In this document: positions 19,031 through 27,925 of the stretch, piece by piece
Layout of the letters: the number at the start of each line of letters is the position of its first letter
Numbering within the stretch: position 1 is the first letter of the stretch
NCBI RefSeq assembly: GCF_023115355.1
Contig: NZ_CP096019.1
Location: 1,054,001-1,118,000 of the forward strand
Origin: Halocatena salina
GTDB taxonomy: Archaea > Halobacteriota > Halobacteria > Halobacteriales > Haloarculaceae
Direction: 5' to 3'
Length of the DNA: 64,000 nucleotides
Notes under the pieces: generated by a model
Told to the model about the DNA's origin: nothing
Databases searched by the model: none
The model's input: the letters and a program-made list of their open reading frames with translations, nothing else
Program-made: the position numbers and the translations under genes

Positions 19031-20698
19031 TCAGTGGCGTCTGCCCATCGCGGCGATCAACGCGGTGATACTGAGAGCGATGAGACCAGCCAACGGTCCA
19101 AAGCCCGGACCGTCCACGTCCGACAGCCGAGCGTTCGATGCGCCGTCGCTGTCGGTTGTCTCCGTTCCTTGTTCGGTTACTCGGCCGTCGGAGCCGGCGT
19201 CAATTGCCGTTTCAGAGGGATCGGCGTCACCGTTGTCTGCCGGTTCGGACGGGCCACTCCCCGAGTGAGGCGGTGGGGCGGGCTGGTCGGTGGACCAATG
19301 GGTCGTACTTCCGGTCGAAGCGTTTGCTACGGCAATGATCGCTCCCCCATCGGCTCCGCGATACGGTCCATCGATCGAAGTGTTGTGACTGTCGAACTCT
19401 CCGTTGTCGTTCGTATCGAGGTGTGGAACTACGATAACGGTGCCGTCTCCTCGGTAGTCGCCGTCAAGCGTGATACTGACGTTCGAATGACTGCCGGGCT
19501 GGCGGTACTCGGAGACGCCCATGTAGCTCTCTCGGGCCTCCGATCGGTTCTGTGTGAGAAACGACTGATTGTACACTGCCAAGAAACCACCCTCAGAGAG
19601 GTTGGCGTCTTTTACCGTAATTGTCTTGGAACTATCGTTTTCGAACTGCTGGCCCGTGAGACTGACTGACGCGCTCGATGCAGCAGTGAGAACTCCCTCC
19701 GTCTTCGCTTCTTCGGAGAATCCTTCACCAGGGATCAACACCACAAACTGCGTTCCCTTCGTCACGTTGCCGAAATCGACGCGTAAACTAAAGCTCCCAT
19801 CCTCTTTCACCCGCGTAGTGTGAGTGATGTTGAACGTCGCTTCCTCGTTCGATCGGAGGTGAACCGTGAGGTTCGTCTGCGGTGCAACCGTCGTATCACC
19901 GGTGATGGTCCGGTTCGAATCGGCGGTGAGTTTGAGCACATCCTCCCCGTTCGTCTCCAACGATGCTTTACGGGGTGTAACTGTGATAGGTGTAGAGACC
20001 GCCTCATCGGTGTCTTGACTGTCGACCGTCACGACAAGATCGCCGGTCGTAACACCGGTCGTACTGTTCGTGAACACCGCCCGCTCCGTATCGATCAGGG
20101 CGTACACATCGGAGCCGTCCGTCTCGGGAATCACCCGAAGGCCTCCCGTCTCGTTCGTCGCAGCAAGGTCAAGCGTCGTGTTTGACGCCTCGTTTTCGAT
20201 TCGAACTTCGAGTACACCGGATCGAACCAGTTCGAGGAAACGTGCGTTTGAATTGCCGGATTCTTCCACTAGCGCGTTCGACAAGCCTGTAGCGGCCACC
20301 TCGATGACCAACACGTCTTCAGCAGCGATCGTCTCCGTCTCCGTGGCGAGTTCCGAAACGTCAGCTACTGTTCGTACGTCGTCGAACTTCGCTCCCGGTG
20401 CCGTCCGCGTCGTGACTGCCTCGATCGTTATGTCATCGGAAGATTCGGACGGCGAAATCGATCCGTCCATCGATCCATGCGGTTGCTCCATCCGTGTCGA
20501 ATGGAACGGGCTGGACTGGACAGTCGAACCACCATGGGCGGGATCATCAACCATCCCGACCGTATGAAGCCGATCGGCCTGTGAAGTACCCCCCGTAACT
20601 GCACCGACGACCATAGATCCACTCATCGTACCCACAAACACCGAACACAGTACGACAACAGGTATGAAATAACTTCGAATCGTTCTTTGCGTCCCCAT
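19031..20698 (-). CDS. PGF-CTERM surface protein with BGTF-like and DUF7282-like domains
   Basis: About 555 aa from the ATG at 20698 (20734 also possible). A signal peptide (RTIRSYFIPVVVLCSVFVG) is followed by a Ser/Asp/Thr-rich secreted region. About residues 225-335 resemble the haloarchaeal BGTF surface domain; about 335-455 resemble DUF7282 (DANLSEGGFLAVYNQS, HLDTNDNGEFDS). An Asp/Ser/Thr-rich spacer leads to a C-terminal DGPGFGPLAGLIALS helix and GRRH, a PGF-CTERM tripartite signal. It is therefore expected to be processed by ArtA and lipid-anchored in the S-layer zone. Many NxT/S sequons suggest N-glycosylation. Function beyond surface location is unknown. Confidence 0.85.
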   Translation of the reverse strand: MGTQRTIRSYFIPVVVLCSVFVGTMSGSMVVGAVTGGTSQADRLHTVGMVDDPAHGGSTVQSSPFHSTRMEQPHGSMDGSISPSESSDDITIEAVTTRTAPGAKFDDVRTVADVSELATETETIAAEDVLVIEVAATGLSNALVEESGNSNARFLELVRSGVLEVRIENEASNTTLDLAATNETGGLRVIPETDGSDVYALIDTERAVFTNSTTGVTTGDLVVTVDSQDTDEAVSTPITVTPRKASLETNGEDVLKLTADSNRTITGDTTVAPQTNLTVHLRSNEEATFNITHTTRVKEDGSFSLRVDFGNVTKGTQFVVLIPGEGFSEEAKTEGVLTAASSASVSLTGQQFENDSSKTITVKDANLSEGGFLAVYNQSFLTQNRSEARESYMGVSEYRQPGSHSNVSITLDGDYRGDGTVIVVPHLDTNDNGEFDSHNTSIDGPYRGADGGAIIAVANASTGSTTHWSTDQPAPPPHSGSGPSEPADNGDADPSETAIDAGSDGRVTEQGTETTDSDGASNARLSDVDGPGFGPLAGLIALSITALIAAMGRRH

Positions 20699-20899
20699 CG
20701 CGTGCCTAGCACCTCCACCGTTTCGATCTCCCATCCCTAACTTGGAATCGCTATCTATCGACTATGCATCCGCTTCACTAGTTGAACGATCCGATTCGAT
20801 ATTCCGAACATAGGCCCACCTTTATAAATGCTTTCTGGTACGTGTGGGAATCACCGTCCCAGTTCGTTCGACGAGACGGTCACCGAGGGTTTTCGATGG

Positions 20900-20907
20900 G
20901 TTTTACG
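20900..20907 (+). promoter_or_regulatory. TATA-like promoter of fumC
   Basis: GTTTTACG-type box centred about 26-27 bases before the fumC ATG. A second box, TTTATAAATG at 20821, lies about 107 bases before it and has no gene at leaderless spacing. Confidence 0.5.
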
Positions 20908-20930
20908 ACTGGACCGGAAGATGATGTACT

Positions 20931-22346
20931 ATGGGCGATCAGGAACACAGGATCGAACATGACAGTCTCGGTGAGATGGAAGTTCCGATAGATGCCTACT
21001 GGGGGGCACAAACCCAACGAGCCATCGAAAACTTCCCGATCAGTTCTGTGACATTCGGGCGGCGGTTCGTCCGTGCACTCGGTGTCGTGAAGAAATCAGC
21101 CGCGCGCGCGAATCAGGAACTGGGTCACCTCGACGACGAGACGGCCGAACACATCATCAGGGCTGCAGATGAGGTTATCGCTGGCGAGCACGACGATCAG
21201 TTCCCGGTCGACGTGTTCCAAACCGGGAGTGGCACCTCCTCGAACATGAATGCCAACGAAGTGATCGCCAATCGAGCAACCGAACTGTCCGGAGGGACGA
21301 TCGGCTCGCGAGACATCCACCCAAACGATCACGTGAACTTCGGTCAGTCGAGCAACGACATCATCCCGACCGCGATGCATGTCGCCGTCCTCGAAGCGAT
21401 CGAAGGCGATCTCGTGCCCGCGCTCGAAACGCTCGAAAACGAACTCACAGCCAAAGCAGAGGCGTTCGATGACGTCGTGAAAACCGGTCGAACCCACCTC
21501 CAAGACGCAACACCTGTCCGACTCGGACAGGAGTTCGGCGGCTACCGCACGCAGATCGAGAAAGGGATCGAGCGGCTTGAGGACACGACGCCTCGTCTGG
21601 CCGAGCTTGCACTCGGTGGGACAGCAGTCGGCACTGGTCTCAACACTGATCCCGAGTTCCCGCCGCTTGCCGCCGAGTACATCGCTGAGGAAACCGGTCT
21701 CTCGTTCAGAGAAGCCGACAACCATTTCGAGGCGCAAGCCGCCCACGACGCGATGAGCGAAGCCCATGGAGCACTCCGAGTCGTCGCAGGATCGCTCAAT
21801 AAGATCGCTAATGATCTCCGTTTGCTCGCTTCCGGCCCGAGAAACGGGCTAGGTGAGATCGATCAGCCCGAGAACCAGCCGGGGTCTTCCATCATGCCCG
21901 GAAAGATCAATCCCGTCGTCGCCGAAGCGGTCAATCAAGTCCACAAGCAGGTCCTCGGGAACGACGCCGCCGTTTCCGCCAGTGCAGCGGACGGACAGAT
22001 CGATCTCAACCTCTACAAACCGGTGATCGCGCACAACGTTCTTCAGTCGATCGAGCTACTCGCCAACGCCAGCAGCGTGTTCGCGGAGCGCTTCATCGCG
22101 CGATTGGAAGCGAACCGTGACGACTGTGAGCGACAAGTGGACCGGAGTATGGCGCTGGCAACCGCGCTCAATCCGAGTATCGGCTACGATGCCGCCGCTG
22201 AGATCGGCAAGACAGCGCTCAAAGAAGGGAAGACGGTCCGTGAGGTCGCCATCGAAAAAGGCCATCTCACCGAAGACGAAGCCGATGCAGTGCTCGATCC
22301 GGAGAAGATGACTGAAGTCGGTATTCTCGGTGAGGAAAGCGAATAA
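20931..22346 (+). CDS. fumC: Fumarate hydratase, class II
   Basis: A 471-aa enzyme interconverting fumarate and malate in the citric acid cycle. The family signature GSSIMPGKINPVVAEA is present at about residue 319, with TGSGTSSNMNANEV, HPNDHVNFGQSSND and TGRTHLQDATPVRLGQEF forming the active site. Length is standard for FumC and longer than aspartase relatives lack the same loop residues, so fumarase is the best reading. A TTTTACGA box 24-31 bases upstream supports a leaderless ATG. Divergent from the PGF-CTERM gene. Confidence 0.93.
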   Translation: MGDQEHRIEHDSLGEMEVPIDAYWGAQTQRAIENFPISSVTFGRRFVRALGVVKKSAARANQELGHLDDETAEHIIRAADEVIAGEHDDQFPVDVFQTGSGTSSNMNANEVIANRATELSGGTIGSRDIHPNDHVNFGQSSNDIIPTAMHVAVLEAIEGDLVPALETLENELTAKAEAFDDVVKTGRTHLQDATPVRLGQEFGGYRTQIEKGIERLEDTTPRLAELALGGTAVGTGLNTDPEFPPLAAEYIAEETGLSFREADNHFEAQAAHDAMSEAHGALRVVAGSLNKIANDLRLLASGPRNGLGEIDQPENQPGSSIMPGKINPVVAEAVNQVHKQVLGNDAAVSASAADGQIDLNLYKPVIAHNVLQSIELLANASSVFAERFIARLEANRDDCERQVDRSMALATALNPSIGYDAAAEIGKTALKEGKTVREVAIEKGHLTEDEADAVLDPEKMTEVGILGEESE

Positions 22347-22621
22347 TCAAAGCTATCCGTTTTACGGACGGGAAACGAGTTTTGATTAATCTCGTTTTGA
22401 TCCGTCGCCGTATCGGAACCTAGCGTTTCCCTGAACACACACGCGACGATTACTCTTCGATCGACCGTGAACGTTCCCACCGTTATACCACAGAATAACA
22501 TCACTTTCACTTTGTTTCGCGCGACGTATACGGAGCACTATTTGTCAATATTCCATTCTTTTTGTGGTGTGATTGATCCAAATTCGTTAGAATTTTCTAC
22601 TCGTAATGGCAATCACAAATA

Positions 22622-23125
22622 ATGGATCATATCGAAGATATCTCACTTGAGGATTTGCAGCGGGCGCTCGATCAGGTCGAACGAAAAAAGCCTACTATGC
22701 GTCTTTTGGCAGCGATCGCGTACAAAAACGGCGTGACTCAAACGGAGCTTGCCGAATGGTACGGCGTTCAGCGCCGAACGGTGTACAGTTGGCTCAAGCG
22801 GTTGGAGGAGCCGACGATCGAGAACGCCGTCCGTGACGCCCATCGGTCGGGACGACCACGAAAACTCACCGAGGAGCAACAAGCTTCGTTGAAACAGGTT
22901 CTTCGTCAGTCACCCGGGGCGTTCGGCGAGGATGCTGTGGCCTGGACGCCGGAGCTGGTCCGTCAGTACGTACACGAGCGGTTCGGAATAGAATACTCGT
23001 TGCCGAGCTGTCGGCGTCTGATGAAAGAAGCTGGACTCCGGTACTGTTCGCCCGAGGACTGTGACGTAGCGGCGTTCCCCACCGAACAGTTGGACACGGA
23101 TACGAAACATTGGCTGCCACAGTGA
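22622..23125 (+). CDS. Stand-alone IS630-type HTH protein lacking the DDE catalytic half
   Basis: A 167-aa protein matching the N-terminal DNA-binding half of haloarchaeal IS630-family transposases: an HTH with KNGVTQTELAEWYGVQRRTVYSWL (residues about 39-61), a GRPRKLTEEQ linker and a second winged-helix unit with WTPELVRQYVHERFGIEYS and SCRRLMKEAGL. The DDE nuclease half is missing; the last 30 residues do not continue the family pattern and gatE starts 68 bases later. It is either a transposase remnant or a captured DNA-binding protein. The reading frame is intact, which favours the second or a recent truncation. Confidence 0.75.
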   Translation: MDHIEDISLEDLQRALDQVERKKPTMRLLAAIAYKNGVTQTELAEWYGVQRRTVYSWLKRLEEPTIENAVRDAHRSGRPRKLTEEQQASLKQVLRQSPGAFGEDAVAWTPELVRQYVHERFGIEYSLPSCRRLMKEAGLRYCSPEDCDVAAFPTEQLDTDTKHWLPQ

Positions 23126-23161
23126 TGCTGTGAGTCGGACCGATCGGCGCGGACTGAACGG

Positions 23162-23170
23162 TTTTTTACT
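23162..23170 (+). promoter_or_regulatory. TATA-like promoter of gatE
   Basis: TTTTTACTG centred about 28 bases before the gatE ATG at 23194 supports a leaderless start. Confidence 0.5.
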
Positions 23171-23193
23171 GTTCGGACTCACATCACGACATA

Positions 23194-25047
23194 ATGACCG
23201 CACGCGACTACGAGGACGTCGGGCTGGTGGCGGGGTTAGAGATCCACCAGCAACTCGACACCGATACGAAGCTCTTCTGTGAGTGTCCGACACTCCGGCG
23301 GGAGCCACAGACAGCGACACGAGAGGTAACCCGATATCTCCATCCGACACGCAGCGAGCTAGGCGAGATCGACGAAGCCGCACTCGAAGAGAGCCGCATC
23401 GAACGGACGTTCACGTATCTGGCCTACGACACCACGTGCTTGGTCGAAGAGGACGACGAACCTCCTCACCGTATCGATCGAGAAGCGCTCTCTGTCTCCT
23501 TAGAGATCGCACAACTGCTCGATATGAACGTGGTTGACCAAGCCCACATCATGCGGAAAATCGTCGTCGATGGATCGAACACGTCCGGATTTCAGCGCAC
23601 AGCGCTGATCGCTACCGATGGCGAGATCGAAACCGACGATGGACCGGTCGAAATCACGGATCTACTCCTCGAAGAAGAAAGCGCTCAACGAGTCGAAGAG
23701 ACCGAACAGGGCGTCACCTACAGCCTCGACCGGTTGGGGATCCCGCTGGTTGAGATCGGTACTGGTCCGGACCTCCGAACGCCCGAGCAAGCCCAAGAAG
23801 CAGCCGCCACGCTGGGGATGCTGTTGCGTTCGACCGGCTCAGTAAAACGTGGGCTCGGCACCATCCGCCAGGACGTGAACGTCTCCATCGAAGACGGTGC
23901 TCGCGTCGAACTGAAAGGGGTTCAGAGTCTCGATGAGATCGCGGCCATCGTCGAACACGAAGTCGATCGACAGCTCGAACTGCTCGATATCAGCGAGACG
24001 CTGACCGAGCGTGATGCAGGAGTCGGCGACCCGGTGGACGCGACTGACGTGTTTGCGGACACCGACAGCGGCGTGATCGCCGGTGCAGAGTCTGTCATGG
24101 CCGTTCCGTTGTCCGGATTCGACGGATTGGTCGGACGGGAGATCCAACCTGACCGTCGACTCGGCACTGAACTGTCCGACCACGCAAAGCGCAGCGGTGC
24201 GGGAGGCATCTTCCACACGGACGAACTGCCCGCCTACGGTGTCACCCAAACTGAAGTCGATACGCTCCGTGAAACCGTCGGTGCGGGCGACCACGACGCT
24301 GTGGCACTGGTCGCTGCTGATGAGGCGGTCGCCACTGGAGCGATCGAGGCAGTCGCTGACCGTGCGCGCGCTGCTATCGAGGGCGTTCCCGAAGAAACCC
24401 GAGGAGCAACCACCGAGGGAACGTCCGAATATCTCCGACCCCTTCCCGGTGCGGCACGGATGTACCCGGAAACCGACGTGCCACCTGTCGAGCCCGATCC
24501 CTCCGGCGTGGAAACGCCAGAGCTACTCACCCAGCGGGAGGAGCAATACGTCTCCGAACTGGGACTGGATCCCACGCTCGCGGAGCAGGTCGCGTACGGG
24601 CGGCGAATGGCGACGTTCGAACGAGCGATCGAAGCGGGCATCGACCCGACGCTCGCTGCCAGAACGCTCGAAGGCACCCTCACAGAACTTCGTCGTGACG
24701 ACGTTCCTGTCGAAAACCTCACTGAAGAACACCTCATTACCACGCTCGAACTCGTCGGGGATGGACTTGCGAAAGAAGGCGTCACGACGGTGCTCAGACT
24801 TCTCGCAACCGACCCGGATCTGAGCGCCGAACAGGCCATCGAGGAGGCCGGACTTGCCGGTGTCGACGAAGGAACCGTTCGATCGACAGTCGTAGAGGTC
24901 GTCGATCGAAACGAGGCACAGATTCGATCGGAAGGGATGGGTGCGTTTTCCGCATTGATGGGCGAATGCATGGGCGCACTCCGGGGCAAAGCCGACGGAG
25001 AGCTAGTGAGTACTGTTCTCCGTGAGGAGATCCAAAAACGAACCTGA
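23194..25047 (+). CDS. gatE: Glu-tRNA(Gln) amidotransferase subunit E
   Basis: A 617-aa protein of the GatB/GatE family. It begins with GLVAGLEIHQQLDTDTKLFCECPT, has VEIGTGPDLRTPEQA and RQDVNVSI in the cradle domain, the GAD-type insert typical of GatE (about residues 270-400, GFDGLVGREIQPDRRLG) and a YqeY-like C-terminal tail domain. With GatD it converts Glu-tRNA(Gln) to Gln-tRNA(Gln), the archaeal route. GatD is not in this window. TTTTTACTG about 28 bases upstream fits a leaderless start. Confidence 0.95.
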   Translation: MTARDYEDVGLVAGLEIHQQLDTDTKLFCECPTLRREPQTATREVTRYLHPTRSELGEIDEAALEESRIERTFTYLAYDTTCLVEEDDEPPHRIDREALSVSLEIAQLLDMNVVDQAHIMRKIVVDGSNTSGFQRTALIATDGEIETDDGPVEITDLLLEEESAQRVEETEQGVTYSLDRLGIPLVEIGTGPDLRTPEQAQEAAATLGMLLRSTGSVKRGLGTIRQDVNVSIEDGARVELKGVQSLDEIAAIVEHEVDRQLELLDISETLTERDAGVGDPVDATDVFADTDSGVIAGAESVMAVPLSGFDGLVGREIQPDRRLGTELSDHAKRSGAGGIFHTDELPAYGVTQTEVDTLRETVGAGDHDAVALVAADEAVATGAIEAVADRARAAIEGVPEETRGATTEGTSEYLRPLPGAARMYPETDVPPVEPDPSGVETPELLTQREEQYVSELGLDPTLAEQVAYGRRMATFERAIEAGIDPTLAARTLEGTLTELRRDDVPVENLTEEHLITTLELVGDGLAKEGVTTVLRLLATDPDLSAEQAIEEAGLAGVDEGTVRSTVVEVVDRNEAQIRSEGMGAFSALMGECMGALRGKADGELVSTVLREEIQKRT

Positions 25048-25070
25048 CAAATAAACGAACGCGGGGAGGT

Positions 25071-25217
25071 TCAGTTGTGGACTTCCCGAACGCTGTTGCC
25101 ATCTCGCACTTTGTCCTCACAGTTCGGACAGACACGAGGATTACTGACGTCATTCGGCGTGAACACCCGGGCGTACTGCCTCGACACGAATGCATCGCAA
25201 TTTTGGCACTGAGGCAT
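25071..25217 (-). CDS. Small zinc-finger protein (DUF7563-like)
   Basis: A 48-aa protein. Two CxxC knuckles are present: CQNC at residues 4-7 and CPNC at 30-33, separated by RQYARVFTPNDVSNPRV, and it ends EDKVRDGNSVREVHN. This matches a widespread haloarchaeal small zinc-binding family (DUF7563 as I recall). Function is unknown; four Cys suggest one structural zinc. It is convergent with gatE (23 bases between stops) and lies 114 bases downstream of the HTH-10 gene on the same strand. Confidence 0.82.
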   Translation of the reverse strand: MPQCQNCDAFVSRQYARVFTPNDVSNPRVCPNCEDKVRDGNSVREVHN

Positions 25218-25331
25218 AGACTGTATGTGGTTGGGTAACACAAAATCAGTGGTGCTTGCAGTATCACCGATCTGCGCGAAAAATAGCGAGAGAGACGCAG
25301 GCTGCGATCGTTCGAGCGCGGTCTCTGTGGG

Positions 25332-26075
25332 TCAATCGAGATTGACGGTCGATAGCCGAGACGACACGAGCGAGGACGTTTCGGTCGTTTCGGTCTCCTC
25401 GTCCGTCGGGACCTCCTCTTGGGGCTCGGTCGTCGTGGGATGGAGCACCCGCTGGACCAGCGTATCGTGTCCACGGCGCAACCGTTCCGAAAGCGCCTGA
25501 TGGGAGATCTCCATCTCGACTGCGAGTTCGTCGAGAACGATCTCTCGAGGTACTTTGAAATAGCCGTGCTTGTACGCAGTGACGAGAGCCTCATACTGAT
25601 CGGCCGTCAAGCCGAGGGGATCGGGACCGTTGCCGTCCCACGTTTCGACACTGCTTACGTCCAATGAAAGGTTGTGCTTGGTGCAAAACTCGTCTAGCCG
25701 AGAAAGCGCATCACGGGTCGAAAAGAGAAGGCGAAACGTCCACTGTCGTTGTGTCGCGGCACCCGAAAGCACGAGACCTTCCGTCGCAGTCAACATCCGA
25801 ACGAGTAGACAAACTCGACTGTTCCAGCGGACGTGACACAACGCCTCGTCTTGCACACGGGTCAGTACCTCGAATCCATCGACAGTCGGATCAGCTTCGA
25901 GTGCCGATTCGAGCGAACTCAGATCAGAACCATGGAACCGCAACAGTGGTGTTGCCGTTTTATCTCCCAATGCTACAATACGCTCACAGGTGAGTGAGAG
26001 ATCAGAAATGCTGTTGAGCGCTTCGTGTAAGGCGAACTCGTCGGTGGGGAGATGGCACGTGATATGAGTTGCCAT
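25332..26075 (-). CDS. HTH-10 (Bat-like) transcriptional regulator
   Basis: A 247-aa regulator. The C-terminal HTH (about residues 155-215) carries the HTH-10/bacterio-opsin-activator signature: LGLTADQYEALVTAYKHGYF followed by REIVLDELAVEMEISHQALSERLRRGH. The first 150 residues form a ligand or partner-binding domain of the BAT-associated type with WTFRLLFSTRDALSRLDEFC. Such proteins are one-component activators in haloarchaea; the target and signal cannot be told from here. An acidic Thr/Glu-rich tail follows the HTH. A TATATATTT box centred about 30 bases upstream of the ATG implies a nearly leaderless mRNA. Confidence 0.86.
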   Translation of the reverse strand: MATHITCHLPTDEFALHEALNSISDLSLTCERIVALGDKTATPLLRFHGSDLSSLESALEADPTVDGFEVLTRVQDEALCHVRWNSRVCLLVRMLTATEGLVLSGAATQRQWTFRLLFSTRDALSRLDEFCTKHNLSLDVSSVETWDGNGPDPLGLTADQYEALVTAYKHGYFKVPREIVLDELAVEMEISHQALSERLRRGHDTLVQRVLHPTTTEPQEEVPTDEETETTETSSLVSSRLSTVNLD

Positions 26076-26100
26076 GATAATCAGAATCGGACCTTGTACG

Positions 26101-26109
26101 TATATATTT
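26101..26109 (-). promoter_or_regulatory. TATA box of the HTH-10 regulator gene
   Basis: On the minus strand the bases read AAATATATA, centred about 30 bases before the ATG at 26075. Confidence 0.55.
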
Positions 26110-26684
26110 TGTTACCAAAAAATTAAATTATAATTTAAGGAATTATGATACGATTGTTCAGATCGACAGCTACGAGCCGTTTAGACCACCGAGCGGACGA
26201 CCATGAGTACAATCTATTCGTGATTTTCCAACAGATGTACCACCATTCATGTCGGATGGATAATGGAACGGTGTTGGATCGTCGATGACGTCTGAAGCTT
26301 GGAGCTAGATCTCATGGGTTGAACCGCTATGCGTTTTATCCATCGATATGCGAGAGGTACCTTTCGAAGCTGTATACCGATGCCTGTTGGAAGGTAATGG
26401 TCATTCTAAGAGAGTTCGTTGACACGAACATTACAAGAGTATGGTTGTAATTGCATGGCAATGCGTCCGCGTATGTTCACGAATACGTCCGTGACTCCTC
26501 CGTACCATCGTATTCATTGCCATGATACTACTGATGATCTAGTTCGTTTTGGTACAGTATCCACGGTCAGTGGATCTCGACGGAACTAGTACGAGACCGA
26601 TCAGTAATGATGGTTCTACCGACGTGCTCGGAACTGAGAATGGCAGGGAGCACACAACGCTGTCTCCCTGATGCACGAAACAGG
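26110..26684. other. Noncoding stretch with a long inverted repeat
   Basis: No gene could be supported in about 575 bases, which are richer in A+T than the flanks. The one clear structure is a perfect 10-base inverted repeat, CATGGCAATG at 26454-26463 and CATTGCCATG at 26515-26524, with a 51-base spacer that itself holds GTAT/ATAC arms. It could be the stem of a small RNA or an operator, or a chance match. Confidence 0.4.
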
Positions 26685-26972
26685 TTATTCGTTCGAGTCA
26701 GCCTCGAGATACTGCGCTTCCCACTCGTTGCGGGCTTCGATCTCGCGCTGTCCTCTACGGGTCACTTCGTAGTAGTTCGTCCGCCGATCCAGCTGTCCCT
26801 TCTCAACGAGACCCTTCTCGACAAGGGTATCGAGGTTCGGATACAGACGACCGTGGTGAATCTCCTTTTCGTAGTAGTCTTCGAGCTCATCTTTGATTGC
26901 CAATCCGTGCGGTTCGTCTCGGCCAGCAATCACGTACAGCAGGTCACGCTGAAAGCCAGTCAGATCGTGCAT
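26685..26972 (-). CDS. PadR-family transcriptional regulator
   Basis: A 95-aa winged-helix protein. It starts MHDLTGFQRDLLYVIAG, continues EPHGLAIKDELEDYYEKEIHHGRLYPNL-type recognition helix (residues about 22-49) and DRRTNYYEVTRRGQREI wing, all typical of haloarchaeal PadR-like regulators. The frame opens at 27029, but the ATG at 26972 is the family start and a TTATTTG element lies about 27 bases before it. No target gene is adjacent; autoregulation or control in trans is likely. Confidence 0.87.
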   Translation of the reverse strand: MHDLTGFQRDLLYVIAGRDEPHGLAIKDELEDYYEKEIHHGRLYPNLDTLVEKGLVEKGQLDRRTNYYEVTRRGQREIEARNEWEAQYLEADSNE

Positions 26973-27925
26973 GGACTGATGTTGTATCCGTTCACAAATA
27001 AGTCTATCGTTGGGGAATACAAGATACAATCCTGTAATCCGAGAATGATGGATATACTACCGTTTCTCGGATGATTCACAGGGAACACCCACCACGAGAT
27101 GAACTTCTTGTCATATTCCATATAATGTATTTGAAGATAGTCGTTGTTGCTGTAAATATCCACTCCCAATAGCACGACGCAAGTGTGTGAGTTCAACAAA
27201 CGAAGATGAAAACCAAAACCTCCCGTTTATCCAGGGAGAAACGAACGAGGCGGTAGTGAGAAAACCCCTTGCCTCAGCTTTGATTCCGAAGAGCGATACT
27301 CAATCACGACCGAGTGGTAAACTCACTCATTACCATCACGTCCCCACCACACACGGTTTGAAACGAACCAGTCTACTCTCCAACTCGTCGTACGTAGAAT
27401 ACGAGTATATTTCTCACATACTTTATTGCTTCTGAAACGGGCGGTCCAACGCGCACAAATATGTCGTATACCATATCATATCACACAATAGAATTATATC
27501 TTTTACTTTCTATATTGTATTATGGATGCAAAAAGTAGAATTATCATCTATCGCTCTCGGCTGTCTACGGAGTTACTGCGCAACACAGATGCGCTATTCA
27601 CGGTTTTGGGCTCGATTAAACGCTGGCATGGATCAAACACCTCTGCCCCGGGTTTTAACTGTGTATTTCTATACAAGATGAGTAGACCGCTGTATAAGCT
27701 AGATTGTGGAACACCATATATCGAAAATCACTATAGGTAGTTTTTATGGAATTGGAACAATCATATATTTAGTCTGTCACTGGGCGTTCGATCCGATTGT
27801 ACAGAAACATATTTATTGATTATATTTTATTATTGTTCGAGTAAATATTCGATGACGGCCGTAACAGTATTGATCTCATAGGTATAATAAAATTTCTGTC
27901 GTATTGTGCCACTCCAGTACCCAGT
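26973..27925. other. AT-rich region without a supportable gene
   Basis: About 950 bases, markedly A+T-rich from 27430. Two plus-strand open frames, 27187-27435 and 27522-27740, have composition unlike haloarchaeal proteins (few acidic residues) and no recognisable domain. I see no transposase, integrase or RNA gene. The island ends at a tRNA gene 2 kb further on. Confidence 0.45.

Noticed and set aside
27645-27660. GCCCCGGGTT resembling the T arm of tRNA-Ala, as a possible attachment-site copy
   Set aside because: Only about ten bases match and the orientation is opposite to that expected for an att direct repeat.
27187-27740. Two short plus-strand frames in the AT-rich island as genes
   Set aside because: Few acidic residues, no recognisable motif and no promoter at suitable spacing.
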